This document shows, one piece after another, positions 55,295-64,000 of a DNA stretch of 64,000 nucleotides; the stretch's first letter is position 1, and every line of letters begins with the position of its first letter. The stretch is from JAJXWB01 sp046349085. GTDB lineage: Bacteria; Pseudomonadota; Alphaproteobacteria; Rhizobiales; Beijerinckiaceae. The notes beneath the pieces were generated by a model, which saw only the letters and a list, made by a program, of their open reading frames with translations, made no database searches and was not told the origin of the DNA. Location of the stretch: assembly GCA_046349085.1 (NCBI GenBank), contig JAXMDA010000010.1, forward strand, positions 1 to 64,000. The letters run 5' to 3'. The translations under genes were made by a program, and so were the position numbers.

Positions 55295-56938
55295 ATGAGC
55301 CGCCCCGAAGTTCGCGCCGCCCTCGCCGCGCTCGAAGACCACCGCCGCGAGATCGACAGGCAGCGCGCCATCGATCTCTTCGCCGCCGAGCCCGATCGCT
55401 TCGCGCGCTTCAGCCTGCGGCTCGACGATTTCCTCTTCGATTTTTCCAAGCACAAGGCGAATGCGCGCACCATGGAGCTGCTGGTCGCGCTCGCCCGCGC
55501 CGCGCGGGTCGAGGAGCGCCGCGCCGCGCTGTTTGCCGGCGAGAATGTCAACCTGACCGAGCATCGCCCGGCGCTGCACATGGCGCTGCGCAATCTCGAC
55601 GGCGGCCCGATGCTGGTCGATGGCAAGGACGTCATGCCGGAAGTCCGCGACGTGCGTGCGAACGTCGCGGCCTTCGCGGAGGCCGTGCGCTCCGGCGCCA
55701 TTCGCGGCGCGCGCGGCGATGCGCTGACCGACATCGTCAACATCGGCATCGGCGGCTCGGACCTCGGCCCGGCCATGGCCGTGCGCGCGCTGGCGCCTTT
55801 CTGCGCGCCAGGTTTGCGTCTGCATTTTGTCTCCAACGTCGACGGCGCCGATCTCGGCGATACGCTCAAGGGTCTCGATCCCGCGAAGACGCTGTTCATC
55901 GTCTCGTCGAAGACCTTCACCACGCAGGAGACGATGGCCAACGCCGCCTCCGCGCGAAAATTCGTCGCCGACGCGCTCGGCGAGGCGGCGGTGGCCGATC
56001 ACTTCGCCGCCGTCTCGACGCGCCTCGACAAGGTCGCGGAATTCGGCATCCGGCCGGATCGCGTCTTCGGCTTCTGGGACTGGGTCGGCGGGCGCTATTC
56101 CATGTGGTCGGCGATCGGCCTGTCGCTCGTCATCGCCATCGGCGCCAAGGGCTTCGAGGATTTCTTGCGCGGCGGGCAGGATATCGACCGCCACTTCGTT
56201 TCCGCGCCCCTAGAGGGCAACATTCCCGTCGTCATGGCGCTGCTCGGCGTTTTCAGGCGCAACGTCTGGGGCGAGCAGACGCACGTCGTCATTCCCTACG
56301 ACCAGCGGCTCGCCCGCTTCCCCGCCTATCTGCAGCAGCTCGACATGGAATCGAACGGCAAGTCGGTGACGCGGGAAGGCGCGCCCGTCTCCATGGCGAC
56401 CGGCCCCTTCCTGTTCGGCGAGCCCGGCACCAACGGCCAGCACGCCTTTTTCCAGTTGCTGCATCAGGGAACCGACATTGCGCCGATCGATTTTCTGGTC
56501 GCCGCCGAGCCGACGGATGCGGACGCCGGCCATCATGCGCTGCTCGTCGCCAATTGCCTGGCGCAGAGCGAGGCGATGATGCGCGGCCGCTCGCGCGCCG
56601 AGGTGGAGGACATTCTGGGCAGGCAGGGCCTGTCGAAGGACGAGATCGCAGCGCTCGCCCCCCACAAGGTGTTCGCCGGCGACCGGCCGACCTCGACCTT
56701 CATGTATCGCCGGCTCGATCCGCGCACGCTCGGCCGGCTCGTCGCCTGTTACGAGCACAAGGTGTTCGTGCAGTCGGCGATCTGGGATATCAACCCGTTC
56801 GACCAGTGGGGCGTCGAACTGGGCAAGGAATTGTGCAACCGCCTCGCGCCGATCGTGCAGGACGAAAGCAGGTCGACGGCCGGGCTCGACGGGTCCACCG
56901 CAGGGCTGATCGGCTGGCGCAGGCATCTCGCCGGCTGA
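55295..56938 (+). CDS. pgi: Glucose-6-phosphate isomerase
   Basis: Interconverts glucose 6-phosphate and fructose 6-phosphate. Signatures include NIGIGGSDLGPAM, SSKTFTTQET (phosphate-binding), GRYSMWSAIGL, the catalytic Glu in VTREGAPV-like and FFQLLHQG regions with a His, and the C-terminal HKVFVQSAIWDINPFDQWGVELGK. From ATG 55295 it is 547 residues, as in the usual long form; ATG 55256 or TTG 55247 would extend it. Confidence 0.96.
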   Translation: MSRPEVRAALAALEDHRREIDRQRAIDLFAAEPDRFARFSLRLDDFLFDFSKHKANARTMELLVALARAARVEERRAALFAGENVNLTEHRPALHMALRNLDGGPMLVDGKDVMPEVRDVRANVAAFAEAVRSGAIRGARGDALTDIVNIGIGGSDLGPAMAVRALAPFCAPGLRLHFVSNVDGADLGDTLKGLDPAKTLFIVSSKTFTTQETMANAASARKFVADALGEAAVADHFAAVSTRLDKVAEFGIRPDRVFGFWDWVGGRYSMWSAIGLSLVIAIGAKGFEDFLRGGQDIDRHFVSAPLEGNIPVVMALLGVFRRNVWGEQTHVVIPYDQRLARFPAYLQQLDMESNGKSVTREGAPVSMATGPFLFGEPGTNGQHAFFQLLHQGTDIAPIDFLVAAEPTDADAGHHALLVANCLAQSEAMMRGRSRAEVEDILGRQGLSKDEIAALAPHKVFAGDRPTSTFMYRRLDPRTLGRLVACYEHKVFVQSAIWDINPFDQWGVELGKELCNRLAPIVQDESRSTAGLDGSTAGLIGWRRHLAG

Positions 56939-57073
56939 CGCGGCGACATCTCGGAATTGCCGGAAACTGGAAAGAATTCCGTAAGGTAAGCGCCGAAGAC
57001 GGAAAGACATTCGCAACTCTTGATCCGCATTCTTCTGCCGGCAGCAGCGGTTTTCCGGCAGGAAGGCGCGGAT

Positions 57074-59734
57074 TTGAACGGCTCGAGTTTCAAGCGGATT
57101 GCGCTTTTCGTCGCGGCGGCGGCGCTCGCTGTCGCCTGCGTCAGCGCCGCCGCGCTGTGGAAGCTTCGCCGCGATGCGCTGGCGGACGCCCGCCACGGCG
57201 TCGCCAGCCTTGCGGCCATGCTGGCCGAACAGGTGCAGCAATCCACGCGCGCCGTCGATTTCGCCATCAACGAGACCGAGGCCGCGCTGGCGGCGGACAC
57301 CCCGGCCGCCTTCGCCGTGGCGGCGGCGCGCGCGGAGACGCTGCGCGCCATGGCCGAGGCCGCCGACAAGCGGCCTGCGATCGACCTCATCGAAGTCTTC
57401 GACGCCCACGGGCGCAAACTTGCGACCTCGCGCGGCTTGCCGGCGCTCGAACCCGCGCGCGATGTGGACGCGGCCGCGATCGCGGCGGGCCGTGACGGTC
57501 GGGCCCGGATCGGCATGTTGCGCGTCAGCGAGGCGACGGGCGAACTGGTCGTCGACGTGGCGAAGCCCGTGGCCGGCGCAAATGGCGGTTACATCGGCGT
57601 CGTGCGCGCGCTCGTGAAGCCCGCCGCGCTTGTCAGCACCTATTCGCCGATCTCGGCGATGGCCGGTCGTAGCTATGCCTTGTTCGCGCATTCAGGACGC
57701 GTTCTGGCGCGCTATCCGAACGGCGTATCGCTCGGCGCCGGTCAGGCGCTGCCGAGCGCCTCGCCCTTCTATGCAACCGCGGCCGCGGGCGGCGGCGTCT
57801 ACGAGACCGCGAGCGCCTTCGACGGGCAGAGGCGTTTCGTCGCGCTCAATCCCGTGCCGTTCAGCGACTTCATCGTCACGGTGTCGATCCGCAAGGAGAC
57901 GGCGCTGGCGCACTGGCGCGATCAGGCGGCCGCCATCGCCCTCGCCACCCTGCTCGCCTTCGTCATCGCCGGCTTCCTGATGCGCGCGCTGCACGACCAG
58001 TTCCGCAAGCTCGCCGACAAGGAGGCGACTTTGCGCGCGCAGTCGCGCGCGCTGGAATTGTCCAACCAGCGCTTCGCCGTTGCGCTCGAAAGCATGTCGC
58101 AGGGGCTTGTGGTGTTCGACAGGCAAGCCCGAGTGGTCATCTGCAACGAGCGCTACGCGACCCTCTACCGGCTCGAGCCCGACGCCATACGGCCCGGCAT
58201 GTCGGCGCGGGAAGTGCTGGAGCTGCGCGCGGCGAACGGCGTCTTTCCGGGGACCTCGCCGGAAGCCTATACGCGCGACGCGCTGTCGCGCCGCTTCACC
58301 GACCGCCGGGTCGATATTCTCAACGACGGCCGGTCGATCCTCATCAATCACGCGGTCTGCGCCGACGGCGGCATCGTCGTGACGCACGAGGACATCACCG
58401 AACGCGAGCAGGCCAACGAGCGCATTGCGCACATGGCCATGCACGACGAGCTGACGCAGCTCGCCAACCGCGCGCTCTTCCTGCACACGCTCGCGCAATT
58501 GCGCGGCCGGATCGGCAGGGATTACGAGGCGCTCGTCGTCGTCCTGCTCGATCTCGACGACTTCAAGCCGGTCAACGACAGCCAGGGCCATGCCGCCGGC
58601 GACAGCATCCTGCGCGAATGCGCCGCGCGCCTGCTCGACGCCGTACCGCACGCCCATGTCGTGGCGCGGCTGGGCGGCGACGAATTTGCTATCGCGCTCG
58701 GCCTGCGCGCGCGCATCGATATCGACGCGGAAGCGCTCGCCCTGCGCATTGTCGGGCGCATTCGCGAGCCCTACGCCTGGCAGCGGCAGGTGCTCGAGAT
58801 CAACGCCTGCGCCGGCGTGGCGATCATCGAGGATTGTGAACTGTCGACCGACGACATGCTGCGCCGCGCCGATCTCGCGCTCTACGCCGCCAAGGCCGCG
58901 GGCGCGGGCGTGTGCCGCATGTTCGAACCGCATATGGAGCTCGAAGCGCTGACGCAGCGCGCGCTCGCCGCAGACCTCGCCAGGGCGATCGCTGAAGACG
59001 CGCTCGAACTCGCCTACCAGCCCGTTGTCGACGCCGACACGCTCGAAATCCGCTACATGGAGGCGCTACTGCGCTGGCGCCATCCGCAGCTCGGGCCCAT
59101 TTCACCGTTGCGCTTCGTCAAGCTCGCCGAGGAGACGCGGCAGATCGGCGACCTCGGGCGCTGGGTGCTGAAGCGCGCCTGCGCCGACGCCATCGCCTGG
59201 CCCGCGCATGTCGGCGTGGCGGTCAACGTCTCGCCGCTGCAGCTCGCCAATGGCGATTTCGCCGGCGTCGTGCTGGATGCGCTGGAGGAAACGGGCCTCG
59301 CGCACGAGCGTCTCGAACTGGAGATCACCGAGTCGGTCCTGTTGCAGGACCGGGGCGACGATCTCGTCGCGCTGCGCAAGCTGCGCCAAAGCGGCGTCTC
59401 CATCGCGCTCGACGATTTCGGCACTGGCTTTGCGTCGATGAGCTATCTGAAGCGCTTTCCGTTCGACCGGCTGAAGATCGACCGCTCCTTCGTCACCGAC
59501 GCGCCGCGCGACGCCGGCTCGGCCGCGATCGTGGCCGCGACCATCCAGCTCGCCTGCGCCTACGACATCGAGGTGACGGCCGAGGGCGTCGAGACCTACG
59601 AGCAATATCAGGCGCTGCGCGCCGCCGGCGTGAGGCTGATGCAGGGCTATCTTTTCGGCAGGCCGGAGAAGCTGTCCGGCGCCTTGCCGGAGATCGACGT
59701 CGCCGTGTCGATCTCGTCGGGCAAGGTCGCTTGA
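57074..59734 (+). CDS. Cache-PAS-GGDEF-EAL sensor protein
   Basis: An 886-residue membrane receptor. Two helices (about residues 9-29 and 287-305) bracket a periplasmic double-Cache-like sensing domain. A PAS domain (about 325-440) with FDRQARVVICNERY follows, then GGDEF (LGGDEF at 534-538) and EAL (663-665 in MEALLRW) with NVSPLQ, DDFGTGFAS and KIDRSFV. Both catalytic motifs look intact. I chose the TTG at 57074, preceded by AGGAAGG; an upstream TTG at 57020 would add 18 residues. No partner gene is adjacent. Confidence 0.88.
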   Translation: MNGSSFKRIALFVAAAALAVACVSAAALWKLRRDALADARHGVASLAAMLAEQVQQSTRAVDFAINETEAALAADTPAAFAVAAARAETLRAMAEAADKRPAIDLIEVFDAHGRKLATSRGLPALEPARDVDAAAIAAGRDGRARIGMLRVSEATGELVVDVAKPVAGANGGYIGVVRALVKPAALVSTYSPISAMAGRSYALFAHSGRVLARYPNGVSLGAGQALPSASPFYATAAAGGGVYETASAFDGQRRFVALNPVPFSDFIVTVSIRKETALAHWRDQAAAIALATLLAFVIAGFLMRALHDQFRKLADKEATLRAQSRALELSNQRFAVALESMSQGLVVFDRQARVVICNERYATLYRLEPDAIRPGMSAREVLELRAANGVFPGTSPEAYTRDALSRRFTDRRVDILNDGRSILINHAVCADGGIVVTHEDITEREQANERIAHMAMHDELTQLANRALFLHTLAQLRGRIGRDYEALVVVLLDLDDFKPVNDSQGHAAGDSILRECAARLLDAVPHAHVVARLGGDEFAIALGLRARIDIDAEALALRIVGRIREPYAWQRQVLEINACAGVAIIEDCELSTDDMLRRADLALYAAKAAGAGVCRMFEPHMELEALTQRALAADLARAIAEDALELAYQPVVDADTLEIRYMEALLRWRHPQLGPISPLRFVKLAEETRQIGDLGRWVLKRACADAIAWPAHVGVAVNVSPLQLANGDFAGVVLDALEETGLAHERLELEITESVLLQDRGDDLVALRKLRQSGVSIALDDFGTGFASMSYLKRFPFDRLKIDRSFVTDAPRDAGSAAIVAATIQLACAYDIEVTAEGVETYEQYQALRAAGVRLMQGYLFGRPEKLSGALPEIDVAVSISSGKVA

Positions 59735-59803
59735 TGAATGAGCGCCGTGCCTGGACCGCGAGCCTTCAGGCTCGTTCCGGCCAAGCAAAATGCCCTGAAG
59801 GCT

Positions 59804-60130
59804 CTATTCGTCCTCGCCGAAACGGTTGGCGACCAGCGTCGTGATCGCCTCGATCGCCTGCTCCGCCTGCGCGCCGGTGGCGGCGACCGTAATCGTCGTG
59901 CCGATGCCCGCGCCCAGCGTCAGGATGCCCATGATCGACGTGCCGCCGACCGTCTCGCCGCAACGCGATACGAAGACGTCGCAGTCGAAATTCTCGACGC
60001 ATTGCACGAATTTCGCAGTGGCGCGCGCGTGCAGCCCCTTCTTGTTGACGATGGGCATGTCGCGCACGATCGCGCCCTCGGGGAAATTGGCGACGCCCGA
60101 GCAATCCTCGTCCTGACCAGATCCGTCCAT
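59804..60130 (-). CDS. ptsH: Phosphocarrier protein HPr
   Basis: Phosphate carrier of the PTS, here probably regulatory since no sugar-specific EII genes are seen. The 108-residue protein has the phosphorylated His34 in KKGLHARAT and the Ser-region GGTSIMGILTLGAG, where the kinase HprK would modify the Ser. It has an N-terminal extension of about 20 residues; a start at 60058 (MPIVNKKG) would give the classic length. Lies two bases after the EIIA gene. Confidence 0.93.
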   Translation of the reverse strand: MDGSGQDEDCSGVANFPEGAIVRDMPIVNKKGLHARATAKFVQCVENFDCDVFVSRCGETVGGTSIMGILTLGAGIGTTITVAATGAQAEQAIEAITTLVANRFGEDE

Positions 60131-60132
60131 CG

Positions 60133-60534
60133 TCACTTTCCGCTCAGAACACGGCTGGCGATTTGAATGTACTTGCGGCCGGCGTCCTGCGCCTGCGCCG
60201 CCGCCGTTTCGAGATTGCTGTGGTCGCGCACCGAGGCGAGCTTGATCAGCATCGGCAGGTTGATGCCGGCGACGACCTCCACCTTGGCGCCGTTCATCAC
60301 GGAGATCGCGAGATTGGACGGGGTGCCGCCGAACATGTCGGTGAGCAGGATCACGCCCTGGCCGGATTCGACGGAATTGACCGCCGCCATGATGTCGGCG
60401 CGCCGCTTCTCCATGTCGTCTTCCGGGCCGATGGTGATCGTGGCCAATTGCTTCTGCGGCCCGACGACATGCTCGAGCGCCGCGCGAAACTCCGTAGCCA
60501 GGCAACCATGGGTCACGAGGACCATGCCGATCAT
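60133..60534 (-). CDS. PTS EIIA component, mannose family (ManX/EIIA-Man-like)
   Basis: A 133-residue EIIA of the mannose/fructose/sorbose family, with the phosphohistidine His9 in VLVTHGCLA and a later DMFGGTPSNLA block. In alphaproteobacteria it works with HPr and HprK in a regulatory phosphorelay. Between it and hprK lie 292 bases (60535-60826) with no gene; a GC-rich stretch there has inverted CGATCG ends, but no clear promoter. Confidence 0.9.
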   Translation of the reverse strand: MIGMVLVTHGCLATEFRAALEHVVGPQKQLATITIGPEDDMEKRRADIMAAVNSVESGQGVILLTDMFGGTPSNLAISVMNGAKVEVVAGINLPMLIKLASVRDHSNLETAAAQAQDAGRKYIQIASRVLSGK

Positions 60535-60826
60535 CAGATGCAACCGTTCATTCGCCGCCGCCGGAGCCGATCGCGCGACGCAGGCGTCCGCGGGCTTTCC
60601 GGAATTGGTTGATTATCCTGTCGCGGTCCAGCCCGCCTCGTGAATGCGTTGCGCAAGAGTGCAAACGGGTCATTCGCATGAAGCGCGCTCAGAAGCTCCT
60701 GAAACGATCGCGCGGGCCGCACGGGGCCGCGACGACCCCGGGCCGCACGATCGCCCGTGCAGCGGGGCGGCCATTTTGTGCGTTGCGGCGCGCTTGGCAA
60801 GTGAAATGCGCGCCGAGGCTACGAAT

Positions 60827-61306
60827 TTAGGCGCCTATTTGGTTGATAAGCTCCAGAATCGCCTGCGCCGCACCCGCCTCGCCGATGGCGAGCGCGAGCC
60901 GCGGGGTCTCGACGCCCTCGATGACCGCGATCTTGTCGGCGGAGCCCGGCATTCGCGGCGGATGATCGCTTTCCCGGTTGCGGTCGACCAGATCGACGAC
61001 CAGCCGCAGCACCACAGCGGCTTCGTGATCGACCGGAAAAATCCCCTGGCCGCGCCGCTCGATGCGTCCCGCGATCGCCTTGTGCGGCGAAAGCACGAGC
61101 CTGTTACCGTGGGCGACAATTCGGACGCGGTCGTCTGCGACCAGCCGGCCGAACCAGCCGCGACGGCGGGCCTCCTCGGCAAGTTCTTCCGCCAGACGGC
61201 TTTTTCCCGCCGCCGATCTGCCGCGCAGCAGCACGCCGGCGCTGCCGACCGCCACGGCGACGCCGTGGATCGTGGCCGTCGCCGCCCCGCCCTCGGCCTT
61301 GTTCAT
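60827..61306 (-). CDS. hprK: HPr kinase/phosphorylase, short alphaproteobacterial form
   Basis: Phosphorylates and dephosphorylates a serine of HPr. The 159-residue protein has only the catalytic domain: P-loop GRSAAGKS (29-36), VADDRVRI and the late family segment near VVDLVDR. The N-terminal domain of firmicute HprK is absent, as is usual in alphaproteobacteria. It overlaps chvG by 4 bases, tying it to the ChvG-ChvI two-component system. Confidence 0.92.
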   Translation of the reverse strand: MNKAEGGAATATIHGVAVAVGSAGVLLRGRSAAGKSRLAEELAEEARRRGWFGRLVADDRVRIVAHGNRLVLSPHKAIAGRIERRGQGIFPVDHEAAVVLRLVVDLVDRNRESDHPPRMPGSADKIAVIEGVETPRLALAIGEAGAAQAILELINQIGA

Positions 61307-63093
61307 GGCGCGGCCGGCAGCCAGACGGTGAAGCGCGCCCCCAGCGGGCGTTCGGGGTCTTTCGGATCGGTCCGGTTCATGGCGCGGATACGGCCGTTGT
61401 GGGCTTCCACGATCTGCCGGGAGATCGACAGGCCGAGCCCGGAATTCTGGCCGAAGCCCTGGTTCGGGCGGTCGGTGTAGAAGCGTTCGAAGATGCGCTC
61501 GAAGGCGTGCGCGGGAATGCCGGGCCCGTCGTCGTCGACAATGGCCTCATAGCCCTCGCGCCCGCCGTTGGCGCCCGTCCCGCGCGCCGGCTTGAGGCTG
61601 ACGCGCACGACGCCGCCGGGTTCGGAGAAGGAGCGGGCGTTGTCGATCAGATTGTTGAACACCTGGCCAAGGCGGGAATCGTGGCCGAGCACGCGCCAGG
61701 GCCTGCGGCCGTTCTCCAGCGCCGGGGCGCGCGCCAGGTCGAACTCGACCCGCACGCCGTCGCCGCGGTCGACGCTCTGCGCCACGCCCACCACCGCCTG
61801 CAGCACGGCCGACAGGTCGACCTCCGCCATGTCGAAGCGGGCGAGTTCGGCGTCGAGCCGCGAGGCGTCGGAAATGTCGCTGATCAGACGGTCGAGGCGA
61901 CGCACGTCGTGCTCGATGACCTCCAGCAGGCGGCGGCGCGAATCGTCGGTTTTCGCGATGGGCAGCGTTTCGACGGCGCTGCGCAGCGAGGTCAGGGGGT
62001 TCTTCAGTTCGTGCGCGACGTCGGCGGCGAAACTCTCGATCGCCTCGATGCGCAGGTAGAGCGCGCCGGTCATGTCGCGCAAGGCCGCGGACAGATGGCC
62101 GATCTCGTCCGGGCGGTCGGAGAAGTCCGGAATCTCGTGGCGCGCCTTCCCGCCGCGGCGCACGCGCTCGGCGGCTTCCGCCAGCCTGCGGATCGGTTCG
62201 GCGATCGTGCCGGCGAAGAACATCGACAGCAGCAGCATCACGCTCGCCGACACGAGGAAGATGCGCACGATCGCCCAGCGCTCGGAGGCGATGATCTTGT
62301 CGATGTCGGCGCCTTGCGTCGACAGCAGCAGCGCGCCGCGCACCGCGCGAAAGCGCTGGATCGGCACCGCGACGGAGACGACCGTTTCGCCGCGGTCGTT
62401 GACGCGCACGACCGACCCGGCGGTTCCCGACAGCGCGCGCGCGACCTCGGGCAGGGCGCGACCGTCGCCGGCCGTCGATTCGATCTCGTTCGACTGGTTG
62501 CTCGGCCCATAAAGGCGCTTGAACTGCGCCCACAGGCTCTCCAGGAAGCTCGGCGCCCCGCCGACCGGCGGCAGGTCGGACGGCACGATCAGCGAGCGGC
62601 TGGTGAGCGAGCGCGAATCCAGCAGCATGTAGCCGTCGCGGTCGTAGACGCGCGCGCGTGTGCGCGTCGGCGAAACCAGGCGATGCAGCAGCGGCCCGAT
62701 GCGGTCGGGATTGATCGAGAATTCGAGGCTGGGCGAGGCTTCGTCCGAGGGGCCGTAGCTCTGGCCGGGCGCGAGCTGCAGCAGCTTCTCCGGATCGATG
62801 GCGATCGAATCCGTCTCCACCGTCGCCGACGAGGCGATGGCGGCGGCGATGATCTCGCCCTGGCTCTGCAGGCTCTGCAGCCGCGCGTCGATCAGGCCGG
62901 CGCGAAACTGGTTGAGGTAGAGAAAGCCGAGCAGCAGCGCGAACAGGCCGCCGAGGTTGAGGACGATGATGCGGCGCGTCAGCGACGAGGAGAAGCGCGT
63001 CAGCGTGGCGCGCCACAACTGGCGCACACGCACGAGCCGCTTCAGCCGTCGGATCGGCCGCACGACCGGTTCGCTATGCGCCTCGACGCTCAT
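61303..63093 (-). CDS. chvG: Sensor histidine kinase ChvG (ExoS-type)
   Basis: A 596-residue sensor kinase of the acid/envelope-response ChvG-ChvI system. It has a transmembrane helix at about 43-62, a periplasmic domain, a second helix at about 277-298 and a HAMP-like linker; the phospho-acceptor is His361 in DVAHELKNPLTSL, and the ATP site has DNARSF, DDDGPGIP and GLGLSIS. It is transcribed after chvI and overlaps hprK. Confidence 0.93.
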   Translation of the reverse strand: MSVEAHSEPVVRPIRRLKRLVRVRQLWRATLTRFSSSLTRRIIVLNLGGLFALLLGFLYLNQFRAGLIDARLQSLQSQGEIIAAAIASSATVETDSIAIDPEKLLQLAPGQSYGPSDEASPSLEFSINPDRIGPLLHRLVSPTRTRARVYDRDGYMLLDSRSLTSRSLIVPSDLPPVGGAPSFLESLWAQFKRLYGPSNQSNEIESTAGDGRALPEVARALSGTAGSVVRVNDRGETVVSVAVPIQRFRAVRGALLLSTQGADIDKIIASERWAIVRIFLVSASVMLLLSMFFAGTIAEPIRRLAEAAERVRRGGKARHEIPDFSDRPDEIGHLSAALRDMTGALYLRIEAIESFAADVAHELKNPLTSLRSAVETLPIAKTDDSRRRLLEVIEHDVRRLDRLISDISDASRLDAELARFDMAEVDLSAVLQAVVGVAQSVDRGDGVRVEFDLARAPALENGRRPWRVLGHDSRLGQVFNNLIDNARSFSEPGGVVRVSLKPARGTGANGGREGYEAIVDDDGPGIPAHAFERIFERFYTDRPNQGFGQNSGLGLSISRQIVEAHNGRIRAMNRTDPKDPERPLGARFTVWLPAAP

Positions 63094-63136
63094 TCGGCTC
63101 CATCAGTCCGGGAGATTCCAGCTTTTTCGGGGCGTT

Positions 63137-63835
63137 TCAGGCTTCCTTGAAGCGATAGCCGACGCCGTAGAGGGTTTCGATCATCTCGAAATCGTCGTCT
63201 ACCGCCTTGAACTTCTTGCGCAGGCGCTTGATGTGGCTGTCGATCGTGCGGTCGTCGACATAGACCTGATCGTCGTAGGCGGCGTCCATCAGGGCGTTGC
63301 GGCTCTTGACCACGCCCGGGCGGGTGGCGAGCGCCTGCAGGATCAGGAATTCCGTCACGGTCAGCGTCACCGGCTGGCCGTTCCAGGTGCAGGTGTGGCG
63401 CTCCGGGTCCATGCGCAGCGCGCCGCGTTCGAGCAGCTTGACCTCCTGCTCCTTCTGCGTGGCGGCCTCCTTCGGGCTCGAGCGGCGCAGGATCGCCTTC
63501 ACGCGCTCCACCAGCAGGCGCTGGGAGAAGGGTTTGCGGATGAAATCGTCCGCGCCCATCTTCAGGCCGAACAATTCGTCGATCTCCTCGTCCTTCGACG
63601 TCAGGAAGATCACGGGAAGGTCGGACTTCTGGCGCAGGCGGCGCAGCAGCTCCATGCCGTCCATGCGCGGCATCTTGATGTCGAAAATGGCGAGGTCCGG
63701 CGGATTGGTCCGCAGCCCGTCGAGCGCCGTTGCGCCGTCGGTGTAGGTCTGGACGCGATAGCCTTCCCCTTCCAGGGCAATGGAGACGGAAGTCAGGATG
63801 TTGCGATCGTCGTCGACGAGAGCGATGGTCGGCAT
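63137..63835 (-). CDS. chvI: Response regulator ChvI (OmpR family)
   Basis: A 232-residue transcription factor: receiver domain (residues 1-120) with Asp52 in IFDIKMP as phosphorylation site and Lys in FIRKPF, and a C-terminal winged-helix domain (from about 135) with the VDDRTIDSHIKRLRKKF recognition region. The ATG at 63835 gives the family start. Partner of ChvG, whose gene starts 43 bases downstream. Confidence 0.95.
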   Translation of the reverse strand: MPTIALVDDDRNILTSVSIALEGEGYRVQTYTDGATALDGLRTNPPDLAIFDIKMPRMDGMELLRRLRQKSDLPVIFLTSKDEEIDELFGLKMGADDFIRKPFSQRLLVERVKAILRRSSPKEAATQKEQEVKLLERGALRMDPERHTCTWNGQPVTLTVTEFLILQALATRPGVVKSRNALMDAAYDDQVYVDDRTIDSHIKRLRKKFKAVDDDFEMIETLYGVGYRFKEA

Positions 63836-63976
63836 GAAGCGTGAAATCCTCGGTCGTTGGGGCGGCGGCGCGGCGGAACTGCGTGCAGTTCGCAGCGTAG
63901 CGCCCGGGAAAATCTGGGCCGCCGGGAGTGAATGCGGCCTGAATGGCGCCGGCCTGCGGCGCGCGGGCGGAATGTC

Positions 63977-63994
63977 TTGGCCGTTTCCGGCCAA
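63977..63994. repeat. Short inverted repeat at the window edge
   Basis: TTGGCCG and CGGCCAA around TTTC, in the upstream region of chvI (63836-64000), where no gene is seen. It may be a regulatory site or the 3' structure of a gene beyond the window. Confidence 0.3.
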
Positions 63995-64000
63995 AATGCG

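Overview
The window is GC-rich chromosomal DNA with tightly packed genes, many ATGA/GTGA stop-start overlaps and several GTG or TTG starts. The gene set points to an alphaproteobacterium of the order Rhizobiales (Hyphomicrobiales): trpF-trpB-trpA-accD-folC in one run, a zinc-ribbon-less AccD, the block short hprK / mannose-type EIIA / HPr next to chvG-chvI, a CycM-type membrane cytochrome c, and palindromic intergenic repeats typical of this order. Two genes suggest a C1-using (methylotrophic or methanotrophic) relative: a homologue of the methanofuran-pathway enzyme MfnB fused to a dihydroneopterin-aldolase domain, and a SoxYZ-like carrier of the quinoprotein-dehydrogenase-associated kind. 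The genus is inference; no rRNA or tRNA gene was seen.

Layout. 1-4.9 kb: a small secreted protein, two paralogous small membrane proteins, rpsA with a strong terminator, sppA, ihfB and a LapA-domain protein. 4.9-10.3 kb: trpF, trpB, trpA, accD, folC, separated by repeat elements. 10.2-14.1 kb (minus strand): a coupled esterase-cupin pair, trxA and a GGDEF-EAL protein. 14.3-21.8 kb: lepA, a small envelope protein, pncB, a YadGH-like ABC exporter and ahcY with a palindromic operator over its promoter region. 21.9-23.7 kb: a [2Fe-2S] ferredoxin and a CYP153-type P450 behind an unusual 18-bp perfect palindrome. 23.8-31.5 kb: the MfnB-FolB fusion, SoxYZ-like carrier, a D-2-hydroxyacid dehydrogenase, MsrQ, an MFS transporter, an ABC-F ATPase and a DUF3775 protein. 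31.6-35.8 kb: an MsbA-like exporter, pheA, kdsB and cycM.

35.9-43 kb: a complete yejABEF peptide-uptake operon with deoB overlapping its end, then a degenerate GGDEF protein. 43.9-48.4 kb: a cluster matching the URC uracil-catabolism pathway (GTP-cyclohydrolase-II-like URC1, DUF1688 URC4, upp) followed by a RidA-family protein and a convergent hydratase-like gene. 48.5-51.2 kb: a two-gene DNA-repair-like operon, a radical SAM protein and a DUF4130-UdgX fusion. 51.3-56.9 kb: a sterol-desaturase-family protein, dnaN, a cytosine-C5 methyltransferase coupled to a Vsr endonuclease, and pgi. 57-64 kb: a Cache-PAS-GGDEF-EAL protein and the minus-strand block chvI-chvG-hprK-EIIA-ptsH.

The most unusual parts are the radical SAM/UdgX pair (the radical SAM protein ends in a sliding-clamp-binding-like motif), the MfnB-FolB fusion with an apparently lost catalytic lysine, the bacterial URC cluster, and the palindrome overlapping the ferredoxin-P450 promoter. 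No prophage, insertion sequence or CRISPR array was seen.
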